DNA from: JAFLCM01 sp046154665
Lineage (GTDB): Bacteria > Planctomycetota > Phycisphaerae > Phycisphaerales > UBA1924
Direction of reading: 5' to 3'
Assembly: GCA_046154665.1 (NCBI GenBank)
Contig: JBJXFG010000060.1
Location: 1-64,000 of the forward strand
DNA length: 64,000 nt
Below the pieces are notes generated by a model. The model saw only the letters and a program-made list of their open reading frames with translations. It was not told where the DNA came from and ran no database searches. The translations under genes were made by a program, and so were the position numbers. This document shows, piece by piece, positions 6,930 to 16,052 of the stretch (positions are counted from its first letter, which is position 1; every line of letters begins with the position of its first letter).

Positions 6930-8264
6930 GTGAACCACACACCGCCCGAACGAGTTCCGTTTTCCGCCGTGGCGATCGAGCCGCGGGCACCGTTGTGGGC
7001 GACGTCCGGTCTGACGTGGGTGAACAATGTGGGCGCGTCGGTGGCGTTGATGGGGGTGTATTTCATCGCGTTCACGGCGTACCAGTTCACCGACACGCAG
7101 CGGCTGTTGCTGGGGCTGTTGCAGGGGGCGACGTACATCGGCGGGGCACTGACGGCGGGTCCGGTGGGGCGGATGCTCGCCGGGCCGAACCGGGCTTTCA
7201 GCACGCGGGCGCTGACGGGGCTGGTGATGGTGGCGATGGGGTTGATGTGCTGGCTGCCGGTGGCGTGGCGGTCGGAGTGGTCGATCTGGATCATGGTCGG
7301 GGTGTATTCGGCGCTGAGCGGGTGGCTGTGGCCGCTGATCGAGAGCTTTCTTGCTTCGGGGCGGACCGGGGCCGAGCTGCGGCACGGCATCGGGACGTTC
7401 AACTTCTCGTGGTCGAGTTGCCAGTTCATCACGTTCTGGGTGCTCCCCGCGTTCATGCCGGACCTCAAGTCGGACGAGGTCGCGACGGCGGCGCAGATCA
7501 CGACGGCGTTGTGGTCGATGCCGCTGCTGGGGCTGTCGCATGTGGTCGCGCTGGTGTTTCTGTGGAAGATGCCGCGTGAGCCGGGGCATCATGCCGAGGC
7601 GGGTGATGATTCGCTTTCGCCCGAGCAGCGCGAGCGGTACCGGCGGCTGCTCACAGCCCACCGGTGGATGCTCATCATGGCGTATGTTGGCTTCTCGGCG
7701 ACGAACCCGCTGCTGCCGCAGCGCATCGATTCACTGGGAATCTCGTCGCAGTGGGCGACTGCGTTCACGTCGATCTGGATGCTGGCGCGGGTGGCGTCGT
7801 TCACGTTCATGGGGCGGTGGCACGGGTGGCAGGGCCGGCGGCGCACGCTGATTTGGTCGCCGGCGCTGCTGCTGCTGGGCATCACGGGGATGCTGGTGGC
7901 CCCGGATCGGTGGAGCATGGCGGTGGCGCTGGTGCTGTTCGGGATCGGTCACGGGGCGGTGTACACGGCGGCGATTTATTACGCGCTCGAAGTCGGATCG
8001 GGCGGGGTCGATGCCGGTGGGAAGCACGAGGCGCTGATTGGGTGTGGGTACAGCATCGGGCCGGTGGCGGCGCTTTTGGCGGCGTCGGGGGCGGCCGGGG
8101 CGGCGGCGTCGCAGAGCGGGACGGAGAGCGGCGCGTCTGGCGTGCTGCTCGCGTCGATCATCGTCGCGCTCGCCGCCGGGGCGGGGGTGCTGTCGTGGCG
8201 CGCGGTTCGTGCGGGCGAGCGGCGGTGGCAGAGCCGTTCGGACGAGGGACGGGAACGGCGCTGA
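6930..8264 (+). CDS. Major facilitator superfamily transporter
   Basis: A 444-residue polytopic membrane protein with about 12 hydrophobic segments in two halves, separated by a charged central loop (HHAEAGDDSLSPEQRERYRR, about residues 220-240). This is the standard MFS layout. The first helices carry the glycine-rich pattern LQGATYIGGALTAGPVGRM, which fits the family's loop 2-3 region. The substrate is not identifiable. ATG at 6930 follows the long inverted repeat at 6850-6908 and opens with a short polar N-terminus. It stands alone between the tRNA and a small gene. Confidence 0.85.
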   Translation: MNHTPPERVPFSAVAIEPRAPLWATSGLTWVNNVGASVALMGVYFIAFTAYQFTDTQRLLLGLLQGATYIGGALTAGPVGRMLAGPNRAFSTRALTGLVMVAMGLMCWLPVAWRSEWSIWIMVGVYSALSGWLWPLIESFLASGRTGAELRHGIGTFNFSWSSCQFITFWVLPAFMPDLKSDEVATAAQITTALWSMPLLGLSHVVALVFLWKMPREPGHHAEAGDDSLSPEQRERYRRLLTAHRWMLIMAYVGFSATNPLLPQRIDSLGISSQWATAFTSIWMLARVASFTFMGRWHGWQGRRRTLIWSPALLLLGITGMLVAPDRWSMAVALVLFGIGHGAVYTAAIYYALEVGSGGVDAGGKHEALIGCGYSIGPVAALLAASGAAGAAASQSGTESGASGVLLASIIVALAAGAGVLSWRAVRAGERRWQSRSDEGRERR

Positions 8265-8505
8265 TACCGATTGCGGGGAGGGTCGGGGTTGACGGTTGCG
8301 CTTCTCGGGCGTGCGAAAGGGCTCAAAGGCGCAATAACCCACCGTTCACCCACGACCGAGAACGGAAACTTTGCGAGGAATCTTCACATCGCGGGCGCGC
8401 CGCGCCGGGTTTTTGTATGCTTTGCGAAAGCGTCAGAGACAGGACGTCTCGTGGTCGAAGGCGCGCACAGCCCCGGCCAGCGCACAGCAAGGAGCGTGGA
8501 ACGCC

Positions 8506-8781
8506 ATGGATCAGACACTCACCTTCATCCCGAGCCCCTCACGAAACGCCGCGGCTCTCGCGCTGCGCCGGGTGGCGTGGATCGACGACGCCCAGGTGGT
8601 CGCGCGCGTGTTCCCCGAGCCGAAGATGATCGGCCCGGCCCATGTGTGCGCCCGGCTGGCGGACTTGCGTCGTCTCGCTCGGCGCTACCGCGACCTGCGC
8701 CGCAATGACGCCGCGAATCACGACGAGCACGGCGACCGGCTTCACAGCCCCTTCTCGGCGTCCTTGCCCTTGGCGGGCTGA
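8506..8781 (+). CDS. Small protein of unknown function (91 aa)
   Basis: A 91-residue frame begins MDQTLTFIPSPSRNAAALAL and is basic and arginine-rich (RRLARRYRDLRR), with no signal peptide and no membrane segment. A good ribosome-binding site, AAGGAG, stands about 12 bp before the ATG, which is why it is kept. Its last 40 bp overlap the end of the convergent DUF3299-like gene. No family is recognised. The 241-bp leader between 8265 and 8505 holds nothing clear. Confidence 0.5.
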   Translation: MDQTLTFIPSPSRNAAALALRRVAWIDDAQVVARVFPEPKMIGPAHVCARLADLRRLARRYRDLRRNDAANHDEHGDRLHSPFSASLPLAG

Positions 8782-9755
8782 GAGATCGTCGCGTCCTTGA
8801 GCGTGTACAGCCCCAGCAGGAAGTCCCGGTTCACATATGGGTCGACGTCGAGGACGCCTTCGAGGGTCACGAAGGTGACGAATGTGTCTTTGCGGTCCGC
8901 GGGCTTCGAGAGGGTGATCTCGACGGCGTCGTACGGCGTCGGGGGCACGCCGATGCAGCAGCCGTCCCACTGGTTGCGCATCAGCAGCAGTTCGGTGGTT
9001 TCGAGCGACATGAGCGGGAAGAGCGCGTAGCCGGTGACCTTGACGTGCTTGCCTTTGAGGTCTGCGACACGGCGCGGCATCTCTTTGAGGCCGGTGCGCG
9101 GGCGGTAGGTCTCGCTGGCGGAGACGAGCAGTTCCCACGGGACGATGAGCGGGTCGGTTTTGCTGCCGCTGCCGCGGACGAGGAAGCGGCCGTCGAGGCG
9201 TGTCCAGCCGTCGTCTTCCTTCTTCACTTCGGTTTCAGGCCCGAGGGTGAACTTGGGGCCGGTATCCGAGCCGGCGGCGTTCGCCGGCTTTTCCGCCGTC
9301 GCGGGGGTGGAGTGTTCGGCGCTGCTGGGTGGCGCGGCGTTGGTCGGCGTCGTGCCGGTCGAAGAGGGCGGGAGGATCGGTTTGGTCGTCGGCAGCGCCG
9401 AAGCGGCGGTGTGGTAGGCGTTGTGGCCCGAGGGCGCGGTCGAAGCGCCGTCGGCGGGTGGTTTCAAGGCGTCCGCGAGGCCTTGCGCCAGCCCGCTGGG
9501 GGACGGTTGTCCTTCGATGCCGCCGGCGGGTTCGGAACTCGCGCTCGGAGCGCCGGTGCCGGGCGACTTCGTGCCCTGCATGCCGCCGCCGTCACGGCTC
9601 GCGGCGATGGACTCGGCGCCCTTTATGGCTTGCGTCGCTTGCTCCATCGCTTCGGTTTTGGCGCGTTGGGCGCGGCTCGGCGCGCCTTGGTTGAGCAGCC
9701 ACACCGCCGCGGTGGCGATCACGAGGACCGTGATGAGTGAGACGAAGGTTTTCAT
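8742..9755 (-). CDS. Membrane-anchored DUF3299-like protein
   Basis: A 337-residue protein. One N-terminal hydrophobic segment (MKTFVSLITVLVIATAAVWL) acts as anchor or signal. A long low-complexity Ala/Pro/Ser/Thr region spans about residues 30-170. The C-terminal domain holds KVTGYALFPL and LLLMRNQWDGCCIGVPPTP, which resemble the DUF3299 block with its cysteine and the following proline run. The function of that family is unknown. ATG at 9755 is chosen for the membrane segment; upstream frame codons run into a terminator and antisense poly-Ala. It lies convergent to the small gene at 8506. Confidence 0.65.
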   Translation of the reverse strand: MKTFVSLITVLVIATAAVWLLNQGAPSRAQRAKTEAMEQATQAIKGAESIAASRDGGGMQGTKSPGTGAPSASSEPAGGIEGQPSPSGLAQGLADALKPPADGASTAPSGHNAYHTAASALPTTKPILPPSSTGTTPTNAAPPSSAEHSTPATAEKPANAAGSDTGPKFTLGPETEVKKEDDGWTRLDGRFLVRGSGSKTDPLIVPWELLVSASETYRPRTGLKEMPRRVADLKGKHVKVTGYALFPLMSLETTELLLMRNQWDGCCIGVPPTPYDAVEITLSKPADRKDTFVTFVTLEGVLDVDPYVNRDFLLGLYTLKDATISQPAKGKDAEKGL

Positions 9756-9787
9756 CGGTGGAATCGTAGGGAGGCGAGGGTGCGATG

Positions 9788-9816
9788 AAAAAAGCCCGGA
9801 CGAGATGTCCGGGCTT
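9788..9816 (-). terminator. Rho-independent terminator after the RRM gene
   Basis: On the minus strand, AAGCCCGGAC and GTCCGGGCTT form a perfect 10-bp stem with a 5-base loop, followed by a run of six T. It lies 34 bp after the stop of the RRM gene and just before the start of the DUF3299-like gene. Confidence 0.9.
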
Positions 9817-9849
9817 CGGTGTGAATGCGACATGAAAGAGGGGCGTGGC

Positions 9850-10194
9850 TTACCAGCTGCGGCCGCCGCGGCCGCCGCGGCCACCGCCGCCGCCGCCGCC
9901 ACCACCGCCGCCGCCGTAGCCACCGCGGCCGCCGCCACCGCCGCCGCCGCCTTCGCGGGGCTTGGCTTCGTTGACGGTGAGGTCGCGGCCGTCAACGTTC
10001 TTGCCGCTCATGCCGGTCATGGCAGCGCGGGCGTGCTCATCGTTGGCGAACTCGACGAAGCCGAAGCCGCGGGGGCGTCCGGTTTCGCGGTCCATGACGA
10101 GTGAGGCCGAGGAGACGTCGCCGAACTCGGAGAAGAGTTCGTGGAGGCGGGACTCGGAGGTGTTGAACGACAGATTTCCGACATAGAGCTTCAT
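9850..10194 (-). CDS. Glycine-rich RNA-recognition-motif protein
   Basis: A 114-residue cytoplasmic RNA-binding protein. A single RRM occupies residues 1-80: RNP2 is LYVGNL near the start and RNP1 is RGFGFVEF at about residue 43. The tail from about residue 84 is almost all Gly and Arg (RGGYGGGG blocks). Bacterial proteins of this RRM-RGG form often act as cold-induced RNA chaperones, which is family knowledge and not shown here. ATG at 10194 (MKLYVGNLSF) is the family's normal start; a frame ten codons longer is unlikely. It has its own terminator at 9788-9816 and is divergent from der. Confidence 0.9.
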   Translation of the reverse strand: MKLYVGNLSFNTSESRLHELFSEFGDVSSASLVMDRETGRPRGFGFVEFANDEHARAAMTGMSGKNVDGRDLTVNEAKPREGGGGGGGGRGGYGGGGGGGGGGGGRGGRGGRSW

Positions 10195-10463
10195 TGGATG
10201 AAGACCTTGGTGCCCTGAGGACATTGGATTTTCCGGTGCTTGGCTCGGGCCGAGAAAGCGTCGGGAGAACTGAGCGGACTCGACCGACGCGGTCAGGCCA
10301 GAACAGAAGACGGGGGATGGTAGGCACGCCGAGGGGGCGGCGTTGGACGGTCCAAAGAACCGCGATTGGTGGAGGTTTGGCGGCGGTGGTGCGGGTTGGG
10401 GCGTGCGGCGGAGCAGGGTTGGATCGGGGAACGCTGAGAGCGCGCCACCTACGATGTCCCCCT

Positions 10464-12098
10464 ATGCCTATCCCGCGTGTTGCCATTGTCGGCCGACCGA
10501 ATGTCGGGAAGTCTTCGCTGCTGAATATGGTGGCGCGGGCCAAGGTATCGATTGTGGACCCCGTCCCGGGCGTGACGCGCGATCGGGTTTCGCATGTGTG
10601 CGAGGTCGAGGGCGAGGACGGCTCGACCAAGCTGGTCGAGATCACCGATACCGGCGGTTACGGCGTGTATGTGGCCGAGGGCGGTCGGTTCGATGACGCC
10701 GGGGCGGATCTCACGAAGCTCACGAGGCAGATCGAGGGCCAGATCGCGGCGGCGGTGGACCGCGCGGACTTGATCCTGTTTGTGTTCGATGCGCAGGCGG
10801 GGGTGACGGCGGCGGACGAGCAGATCGCCAAGATGCTGCGCGAGCGGGCCCTGGGCGGGAAGGGTCGTGAGAAGATCCCGGTGCAGGTGGTCGCGAACAA
10901 GGTGGACGCCGACAAGTGGGAGGCATACGCGGTGGAGGCGGCGCGACTGGGGTTTGGCGAGCCGTGGATGGTGGGGGCGAGGAACAACTTCCGTCGGCGC
11001 GACTTCTTTGAGCGGTTGTACGAGGCGCTGCCGGACCAGTCGCGGGCGGACCGGGCGCAGACGGTGGCGGACATGAAGGTGGCGATTGTTGGGCGTCGCA
11101 ACGCCGGGAAGAGCAGCTTTGTGAACGCGCTGGCGGGCGAAGAGCGGTGCATCGTGTCGGAGATCGCGGGGACGACGCGTGACGCGGTGGACGTGCGGTT
11201 TGATCTTGACGGGAAGGTGTGCGTGGCGATCGACACCGCCGGGGTGCGGCGGAAGACCAAGATGCGCGAGCGCGTGGAGCACTGGGCGCACGACCGGGCG
11301 ATGATGAGCGTGCGACGGTCTGACGTGTGCCTGCTGGTGCTGGACGCGACGGAGGAGATCAGCGGCATCGACAAGCGGCTGGGTCAGACGGTGCTCGAAG
11401 AGTTCAAGCCGTGCATCATCGTGGTGAACAAGTGGGACCTGGTGGAGGGTCAGGTGGGGCGGAAGGGGACGGTGGTCTCGGTCGAGGACTACCTTGAATA
11501 CATCTCGAAAGAACTGAAGGGGATGAGCCACTGCCCGGTGGTGTTCACGTCGGCGCATGAAGGCAGCGGCGTGCGCGAGACGATCGGGCTGGCGTTTGAG
11601 CTCAATGCGCAGGCGCGGGAGCGGATCACCACGCACAAGCTGAACGACATCGTGCGGGACATTCTGAAGCAGCGCGGGCCGAGTTCGCGGCTGGGTTCGC
11701 GGGTGAAGGTGCTGTATGTGTCGCAGGTGGAGATCGGGCCGCCGACGATCGTGCTGGTGGTGAACCACCCGGAGCTGTTTGTTGGCGAGTACGAGCGGTA
11801 CATGCTGAACAGGCTGCGTGAGGAGACGCCGTTCAAGGAAGTGCCGATCCGGTTGATTGTGCGTGAGCGGAAGCGGGCGGAGTTGGACGACCTGCTGAGC
11901 GGTCGTCACCAACAGCAGCGGGCGGCGCGGGGGGCGGGGGCTGGTGTTGGCACCGAGGGTGCGGGGCCGATCGCGGATGATGAGGTGGTGGAGGATGAGC
12001 TTCTGGCGGAGGACTTGCTCGAGGGGTTTGATGATGAGGATGTGGTTGAAGTGGATGAAGATGGAGATGAAGGGGATGAGGGCGACGAGGCGCGTTGA
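10464..12098 (+). CDS. der: GTPase Der (EngA), ribosome assembly
   Basis: Double-domain GTPase needed for 50S ribosomal subunit assembly, 544 residues. The first G domain has GRPNVGKSS (residues 10-18), DTGG and NKVD. The second has GRRNAGKSS, DTAGVRRK and NKWD. A KH-like domain closes the core near LIVRERKRAELDDLL. The second P-loop differs from the usual GRPNVGKSS, but the Gly-Lys-Ser core is intact. The protein is longer than most Der proteins because of an extra C-terminal tail of about 60 residues, strongly acidic at the end (DEDVVEVDEDGDEGDEGDE). ATG at 10464 gives the normal N-terminus. Confidence 0.95.
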   Translation: MPIPRVAIVGRPNVGKSSLLNMVARAKVSIVDPVPGVTRDRVSHVCEVEGEDGSTKLVEITDTGGYGVYVAEGGRFDDAGADLTKLTRQIEGQIAAAVDRADLILFVFDAQAGVTAADEQIAKMLRERALGGKGREKIPVQVVANKVDADKWEAYAVEAARLGFGEPWMVGARNNFRRRDFFERLYEALPDQSRADRAQTVADMKVAIVGRRNAGKSSFVNALAGEERCIVSEIAGTTRDAVDVRFDLDGKVCVAIDTAGVRRKTKMRERVEHWAHDRAMMSVRRSDVCLLVLDATEEISGIDKRLGQTVLEEFKPCIIVVNKWDLVEGQVGRKGTVVSVEDYLEYISKELKGMSHCPVVFTSAHEGSGVRETIGLAFELNAQARERITTHKLNDIVRDILKQRGPSSRLGSRVKVLYVSQVEIGPPTIVLVVNHPELFVGEYERYMLNRLREETPFKEVPIRLIVRERKRAELDDLLSGRHQQQRAARGAGAGVGTEGAGPIADDEVVEDELLAEDLLEGFDDEDVVEVDEDGDEGDEGDEAR

Positions 12099-12110
12099 GA
12101 CGACAGAGTC

Positions 12111-12181
12111 CTGTGCGCGACCACAGGGCCTTGTCTTGAGCGTGCGGTGAGATGGGCGGTGGCCCTGTGCTTGCGCACAGG
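12111..12181. repeat. Interrupted inverted repeat after der
   Basis: Left half CCTGTGCGC + CCACAGGGCC (12111-12130) pairs with right half GGCCCTGTG + GCGCACAGG (12161-12181). It lies between der and the DUF433 gene. There is no T-run. Confidence 0.65.
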
Positions 12182-12208
12182 GTTCGGATGGAGGGCGAGC
12201 GTCGCAAC

Positions 12209-12442
12209 ATGAACGAAGCGTCTAAAGTCCTCGTGATGGATTACTCAAAGATCATCACGATCGAACCCGGTCAGCGAGGCGGGAAGCCGTGTGTCCGCGG
12301 GCTGCGTTTGACCGTGCAGGGCGTGCTTGAGTATTTGGCATCAGGGATGAGCGTGCCGCAAATCCTCGCGGATTTTCCGTACCTGCACGAGGAAGACATC
12401 CACGCGTGCGTGGCATACGCAACAGGTCAACCCGACGTATGA
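12209..12442 (+). CDS. DUF433-family protein (orphan antitoxin-like)
   Basis: A 77-residue protein clearly of the DUF433 family. It reads KIITIEPGQRGGKPCVRGLR and then an HTH-like part, VQGVLEYLASGMSVPQILAD, followed by FPYLHEEDIHACVAYA. DUF433 proteins are often the VapB-type antitoxin of a pair whose toxin is a PIN-like DUF5615 protein encoded directly downstream. No such gene follows: the next gene is convergent and unrelated. It is either an orphan or works alone. The start may be 12209 (MNEAS) or 12236 (MDYSK, the commoner family start). Confidence 0.85.
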   Translation: MNEASKVLVMDYSKIITIEPGQRGGKPCVRGLRLTVQGVLEYLASGMSVPQILADFPYLHEEDIHACVAYATGQPDV

Positions 12443-12446
12443 CGAA

Positions 12447-13730
12447 TCAAGCCGCCAGGCCGTAGTCCTGGTCTTCGTCGGCCGGGTCGGCGAATCCTGG
12501 CCAGGCGTGCTTGGGCTTGTGGCGGTTGTGGAGGTTGATCACGCGCGAGAGCTGCTGGGTGAACAGGTCGCGCATGATCTCGATCTGGGCGATGACCTCG
12601 GGCGTGAAGGGGCGCGAGGGGTCGCGGAACAACGTGGCCACGGCGAGGCATTCGTCGTGGCTTCGGCATGCGAAGACGAGCGAGTGTGAGTCGGCGATCC
12701 ACGCGGCGCCCTCTTGCGTCCACTCGGCGAGTTCGCGGCTGGTGGTCGAGAGCAGGACGGTGGACTCGTCTTCGAAGCGCTGTGGCAGTGTGTCGGCGAG
12801 GTGGTCGAGCAGGACGTCGGCGGTCTCGCGGGGGATGTCGTAGTTGACGTAGGCGCCCAGGCTGTACTCGCGCGGGCCGGTGGGCAGGAAGACCGCCGCG
12901 TTCGTTGGGCCGGTCTTGGTGAGCAGGAACTCGAGGGTGGTGCGGAGCAGGCTCTCGACGTCGAGTTCCTGGCGGATGAGGCTGGAGAACTCAGTTGCCA
13001 TGGTGACCTGCTCCATCTGACCGGCGAGGTCTTCGTAGGCGTTGAACAGTTCTTCGCACAGGCCGCCGACCTGCTGGGTGACTTCTTCGCGTGCGGTGTT
13101 GAGTCGTCGGCACAGGCGCTTGAGGCGCTGGACGCGGCGCTCCTGGGCGCGGGCGGATCGGGCCTGTTCGGCAGCGCGGCGGACGCTCTCGTTGAGGGCG
13201 GCGGGCTGCACGGGCTTCTTGAGAAGGTCGCACACGCCGGCGCGCATGGCGCGGAGGCTGAGGTCGAAGCCGGGGTCGCTGGCCAGGAGGATGACGCGCG
13301 GGGCTTCGTTGGCGGCGGGCTCGGTGCGCGGCTCACCCTTCGCCCCGAGGATGCTGAGGGCGAGTTCGACGCCGCGGCTGTTGGGGATGTCGGCGTCGAT
13401 GAGGACGGCGTCGAAGGGTTCGTCGCTGAGGAGGCGCTGGGCGTCGTCGGTGCCGATGGCGATGGTGCAGCGTGCGCCGATGCCCGCGGCGAGCGCGGCG
13501 GTGCTCTCGGTGGCGCGGCGTGCGTCGGATTCGACGACCAGCACGTTGATGGGTTGGCGCTGGGCCGAGGGATGGGTCGCGTCAGGCAGGGTGGCGCCGG
13601 GCTTGCGCTTGGTGCGGGGGCGGGAGGGGGGGCGCGTCGGGGCCGGCTCGCCGGTGGGCGGGCTCGCCCTGCCCCCGGTTGGGAGGGCGGGGGTATCGGA
13701 CGCGTCGTGCTTGGGCTTCCGCTTGGCCAT
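12447..13730 (-). CDS. Response regulator with GAF-like output domain
   Basis: A 427-residue protein. After a basic, proline-rich N-terminus of about 60 residues comes a receiver domain (INVLVVESDARR; phosphate-accepting Asp in AVLIDADIPNSRG; conserved Lys in LLKKPVQ). A coiled-coil stretch follows (RRVQRLKRLCRRLNTAREEV) and then a GAF-like sensory domain from about residue 250 (LLRTTLEFLLTKTGPTNAAV) to near the end. There is no DNA-binding or enzymatic output domain, so it probably passes signals by protein contact. It begins 20 bp after the histidine kinase stop and is the last gene of a three-gene signalling operon. Confidence 0.75.
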   Translation of the reverse strand: MAKRKPKHDASDTPALPTGGRASPPTGEPAPTRPPSRPRTKRKPGATLPDATHPSAQRQPINVLVVESDARRATESTAALAAGIGARCTIAIGTDDAQRLLSDEPFDAVLIDADIPNSRGVELALSILGAKGEPRTEPAANEAPRVILLASDPGFDLSLRAMRAGVCDLLKKPVQPAALNESVRRAAEQARSARAQERRVQRLKRLCRRLNTAREEVTQQVGGLCEELFNAYEDLAGQMEQVTMATEFSSLIRQELDVESLLRTTLEFLLTKTGPTNAAVFLPTGPREYSLGAYVNYDIPRETADVLLDHLADTLPQRFEDESTVLLSTTSRELAEWTQEGAAWIADSHSLVFACRSHDECLAVATLFRDPSRPFTPEVIAQIEIMRDLFTQQLSRVINLHNRHKPKHAWPGFADPADEDQDYGLAA

Positions 13731-13750
13731 CGCAGCGGAAGAATCGGGCG

Positions 13751-16024
13751 TTAGGCGGCGGCCCTTGAGCGCCGTGCCGAGACGCTGCGCCAATCGGGCA
13801 GGGCAATCGTTGCCGTCGTTCCGTGGCCGGGTTCGGAGACGATCGAGAGGTCGCCGCCGTGGAGCCGCGCGAACTGCTTTACCTTCGCGAGGCCCAGGCC
13901 TGCGGAGCGCCCGGCGGGACGGGCCGAGAAGAACGGGTCTGCGATGTGCGGGAGGTCGTCGGGCGAGATGCCCTTGCCGTCGTCGCGCACGGCGACCAGC
14001 AGGTGGTCGAAGTTGCCGTCGACGGCGATCTTGAGTTCGATGACGCTGCGCGGTTCGGACTCGATGGCGTTGGTGATGAGTTCGACCAGGGCCTGGGACA
14101 CCTGGCCGGGGTCGACGCGGGCGAATCGGGTCTGTGGGTCGACGTTGGCGCGGATGGAGAGGGCGGGCGAGGCGTGCCGGCTGCCGTGGGCGTTGGGCAT
14201 GCCGCAGCGTTCGCGTGCGTCGCGGCAGGCGCGGGCGACGAGTTCGTTCATGTCGGTCTCGACGCGGTTGGGCTGACTTGGCGAGGCGAAAAGGTGGAGC
14301 GACTGCACGAGGTCGGCAAGGCGGCCCGAGGCCTTGACGATCGCGGCCATGGCCCGGTAGTCGTTGGGGTTCTTGAGCGACTTGGCGAGTAGCTGCGCGT
14401 TGCCGCTGATTACCGCGAGGGGGTTGTTCATCTCGTGGGCCGCGCCGGCGGCGAGCTCGCCCAGGCTGGCCATCACCTGCGCGCGGGACGCGGTCTCTTC
14501 GGCCTTGGCGACGCGGTCGAGGGACTCGACGAGTTGCTCGGCGACTCGGGTGGCCCCTTCGTGCTTCGCCGCGCTCTGGATGGTGAGCAGCCACAAATCG
14601 CTGAGGGTGGGGGGGAGCGGCGGCGGGGTGCCTTCGGTGCGGTCGTGGAGAATGACCAGCGTGCCGGCGCCGGTGGGGTCGGCGATGGTCCAGGTGGTCT
14701 GTGGGTGCGTCGGCGGGATGGCCTCGAAGCGGGTGCGCTGGCGGACAGTGGCCCAGCCGTGCTGGGCGCAGAACTCGTAGCCCTCGCAGGCGGCGTTGGC
14801 GCGGGGCTGCCAGATGAGGGCGACACACTCCGAGCCGAGCCACTGCATGGCGGAGTGGGCGATGAGTTCGGCGACGGCGTCGACGGCGCCGGTGCCGCCG
14901 GGCGCGGGTCGGCGGCGCTGTTCGGCGAGGAAGCCTGCCAGCGCGACGGTGAGGCGCTCGGACGCGGTGCCGGCGGCGGTGAGTTGGGGCGCGGCGGCGG
15001 CGCGGGCGGTGAACGCCGCCAGCCGGCGGTTGGCCTGCGAGAGCGCTTCGAGCAGCACTTCCTTGTCGGTGACTTCTTCAAGCCCCAGGGCGGCGCAACG
15101 CTCGGCGACTCGGGCGATGAGCGGCTGCTCGATCTCGCGGACGCGCTCCTCATCGAGGCCGAGCTCGGCGCACAAGCGCGGCAGCTGATCGAGGGCGGCG
15201 AGGTTGCCCGAAAAGCCGATGTGGCGCGAGCGGCAGAAGGCGTCGGCGACGCCGACGAGCGCGATCATCGTGCGGTGGGGCAGGTCGGGCAGCGCGTCGA
15301 ACGGTTTGGCGTGGAGCCACATCGTGTCAACGACGGCGTGGGGCAGGCCCCAGCGTTCGGCGAGGCGTTTTCCGGCGGTGAGGTGGTCGACGCCCATGAC
15401 GCGCTTCTCGACCTCGGCGAGGGCGGCGCGTCCGTCTTGCGAGAGGGCCACGACGCGGGCGTAGGTGCGCGGGAGGGTGCGTTCGAGGGCGGGCTTTCCG
15501 AGGTCGTGGAGCAGGCCGCAGAGGTACGCCTCGCCGGGCTGGACGCCGGGGAGCGCGCCGCGGAACTTCTCGGCGATGAGCTCGGCGGCGCAGGCGACGG
15601 CGATGGAGTGGCGCCAGAATCCTGAGGCGTCGAAGCAGGCGTCGCGGTCTTCGGCGCTGGGGTTGTCGTGGCTGTCGGCGGCGTGGGCGGCGTCGCCCGT
15701 CCCGCCGGGCTTGAACATCTCGTAGAGTTCGGCCGAGAGCAGGGCGGCGCGGAGTGTGTCGAGACCGAGCAGGATGACGACGCGGTCGATGCTGGTGATG
15801 CCGCGGGCGATGCCGAGGTCGGAGCGGCGCGTGAGGGCGAGGACCTTGGCGGTGAGGGCGGGATCGGAGCCGATGAGGCGGGTGAGTTCGTCGAGGCCGG
15901 CGCGGGAGTCGGACGAGAGCTGGAGGACGCGGACGGCGACGGGGCTGAGCGTGGGGAGCGCGTCGATGCGCCCGAGAATGATCTCGACGTGGCGGGCGCG
16001 GTCTTGGGGGGTGATCGCGGCCAT
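13751..16024 (-). CDS. HDOD-domain sensor histidine kinase
   Basis: A 757-residue soluble kinase. The first 280 residues form an HDOD domain (PTLSPVAVRVLQLSSD at the start; an HD-like CGLLHDLGKPALERTL in the middle). A GAF-like region follows (LIAHSAMQWLGSECVALIW). The HisKA domain has its phospho-acceptor His in LAAGAAHEMNNPLAV at about residue 530. The ATPase domain has the N box (LITNAIES), the G1 box (VRDDGKGIS) and the G2 box (SAGLGLAKVKQFARLHGG). No membrane segment is present, so it senses an internal signal. It sits between two receiver-domain genes with 20- and 28-bp gaps, which makes those its likely partners. Confidence 0.85.
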   Translation of the reverse strand: MAAITPQDRARHVEIILGRIDALPTLSPVAVRVLQLSSDSRAGLDELTRLIGSDPALTAKVLALTRRSDLGIARGITSIDRVVILLGLDTLRAALLSAELYEMFKPGGTGDAAHAADSHDNPSAEDRDACFDASGFWRHSIAVACAAELIAEKFRGALPGVQPGEAYLCGLLHDLGKPALERTLPRTYARVVALSQDGRAALAEVEKRVMGVDHLTAGKRLAERWGLPHAVVDTMWLHAKPFDALPDLPHRTMIALVGVADAFCRSRHIGFSGNLAALDQLPRLCAELGLDEERVREIEQPLIARVAERCAALGLEEVTDKEVLLEALSQANRRLAAFTARAAAAPQLTAAGTASERLTVALAGFLAEQRRRPAPGGTGAVDAVAELIAHSAMQWLGSECVALIWQPRANAACEGYEFCAQHGWATVRQRTRFEAIPPTHPQTTWTIADPTGAGTLVILHDRTEGTPPPLPPTLSDLWLLTIQSAAKHEGATRVAEQLVESLDRVAKAEETASRAQVMASLGELAAGAAHEMNNPLAVISGNAQLLAKSLKNPNDYRAMAAIVKASGRLADLVQSLHLFASPSQPNRVETDMNELVARACRDARERCGMPNAHGSRHASPALSIRANVDPQTRFARVDPGQVSQALVELITNAIESEPRSVIELKIAVDGNFDHLLVAVRDDGKGISPDDLPHIADPFFSARPAGRSAGLGLAKVKQFARLHGGDLSIVSEPGHGTTATIALPDWRSVSARRSRAAA

Positions 16025-16052
16025 GGGGGAGGGGTCGCCGGGGCTGATCGGA

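Noticed and set aside
9850..9960. Poly-Ala frame on the plus strand and poly-Ala extension of the DUF3299-like gene
   Set aside because: It is the complement of the Gly-codon run in the RRM gene tail. A terminator also lies between them.
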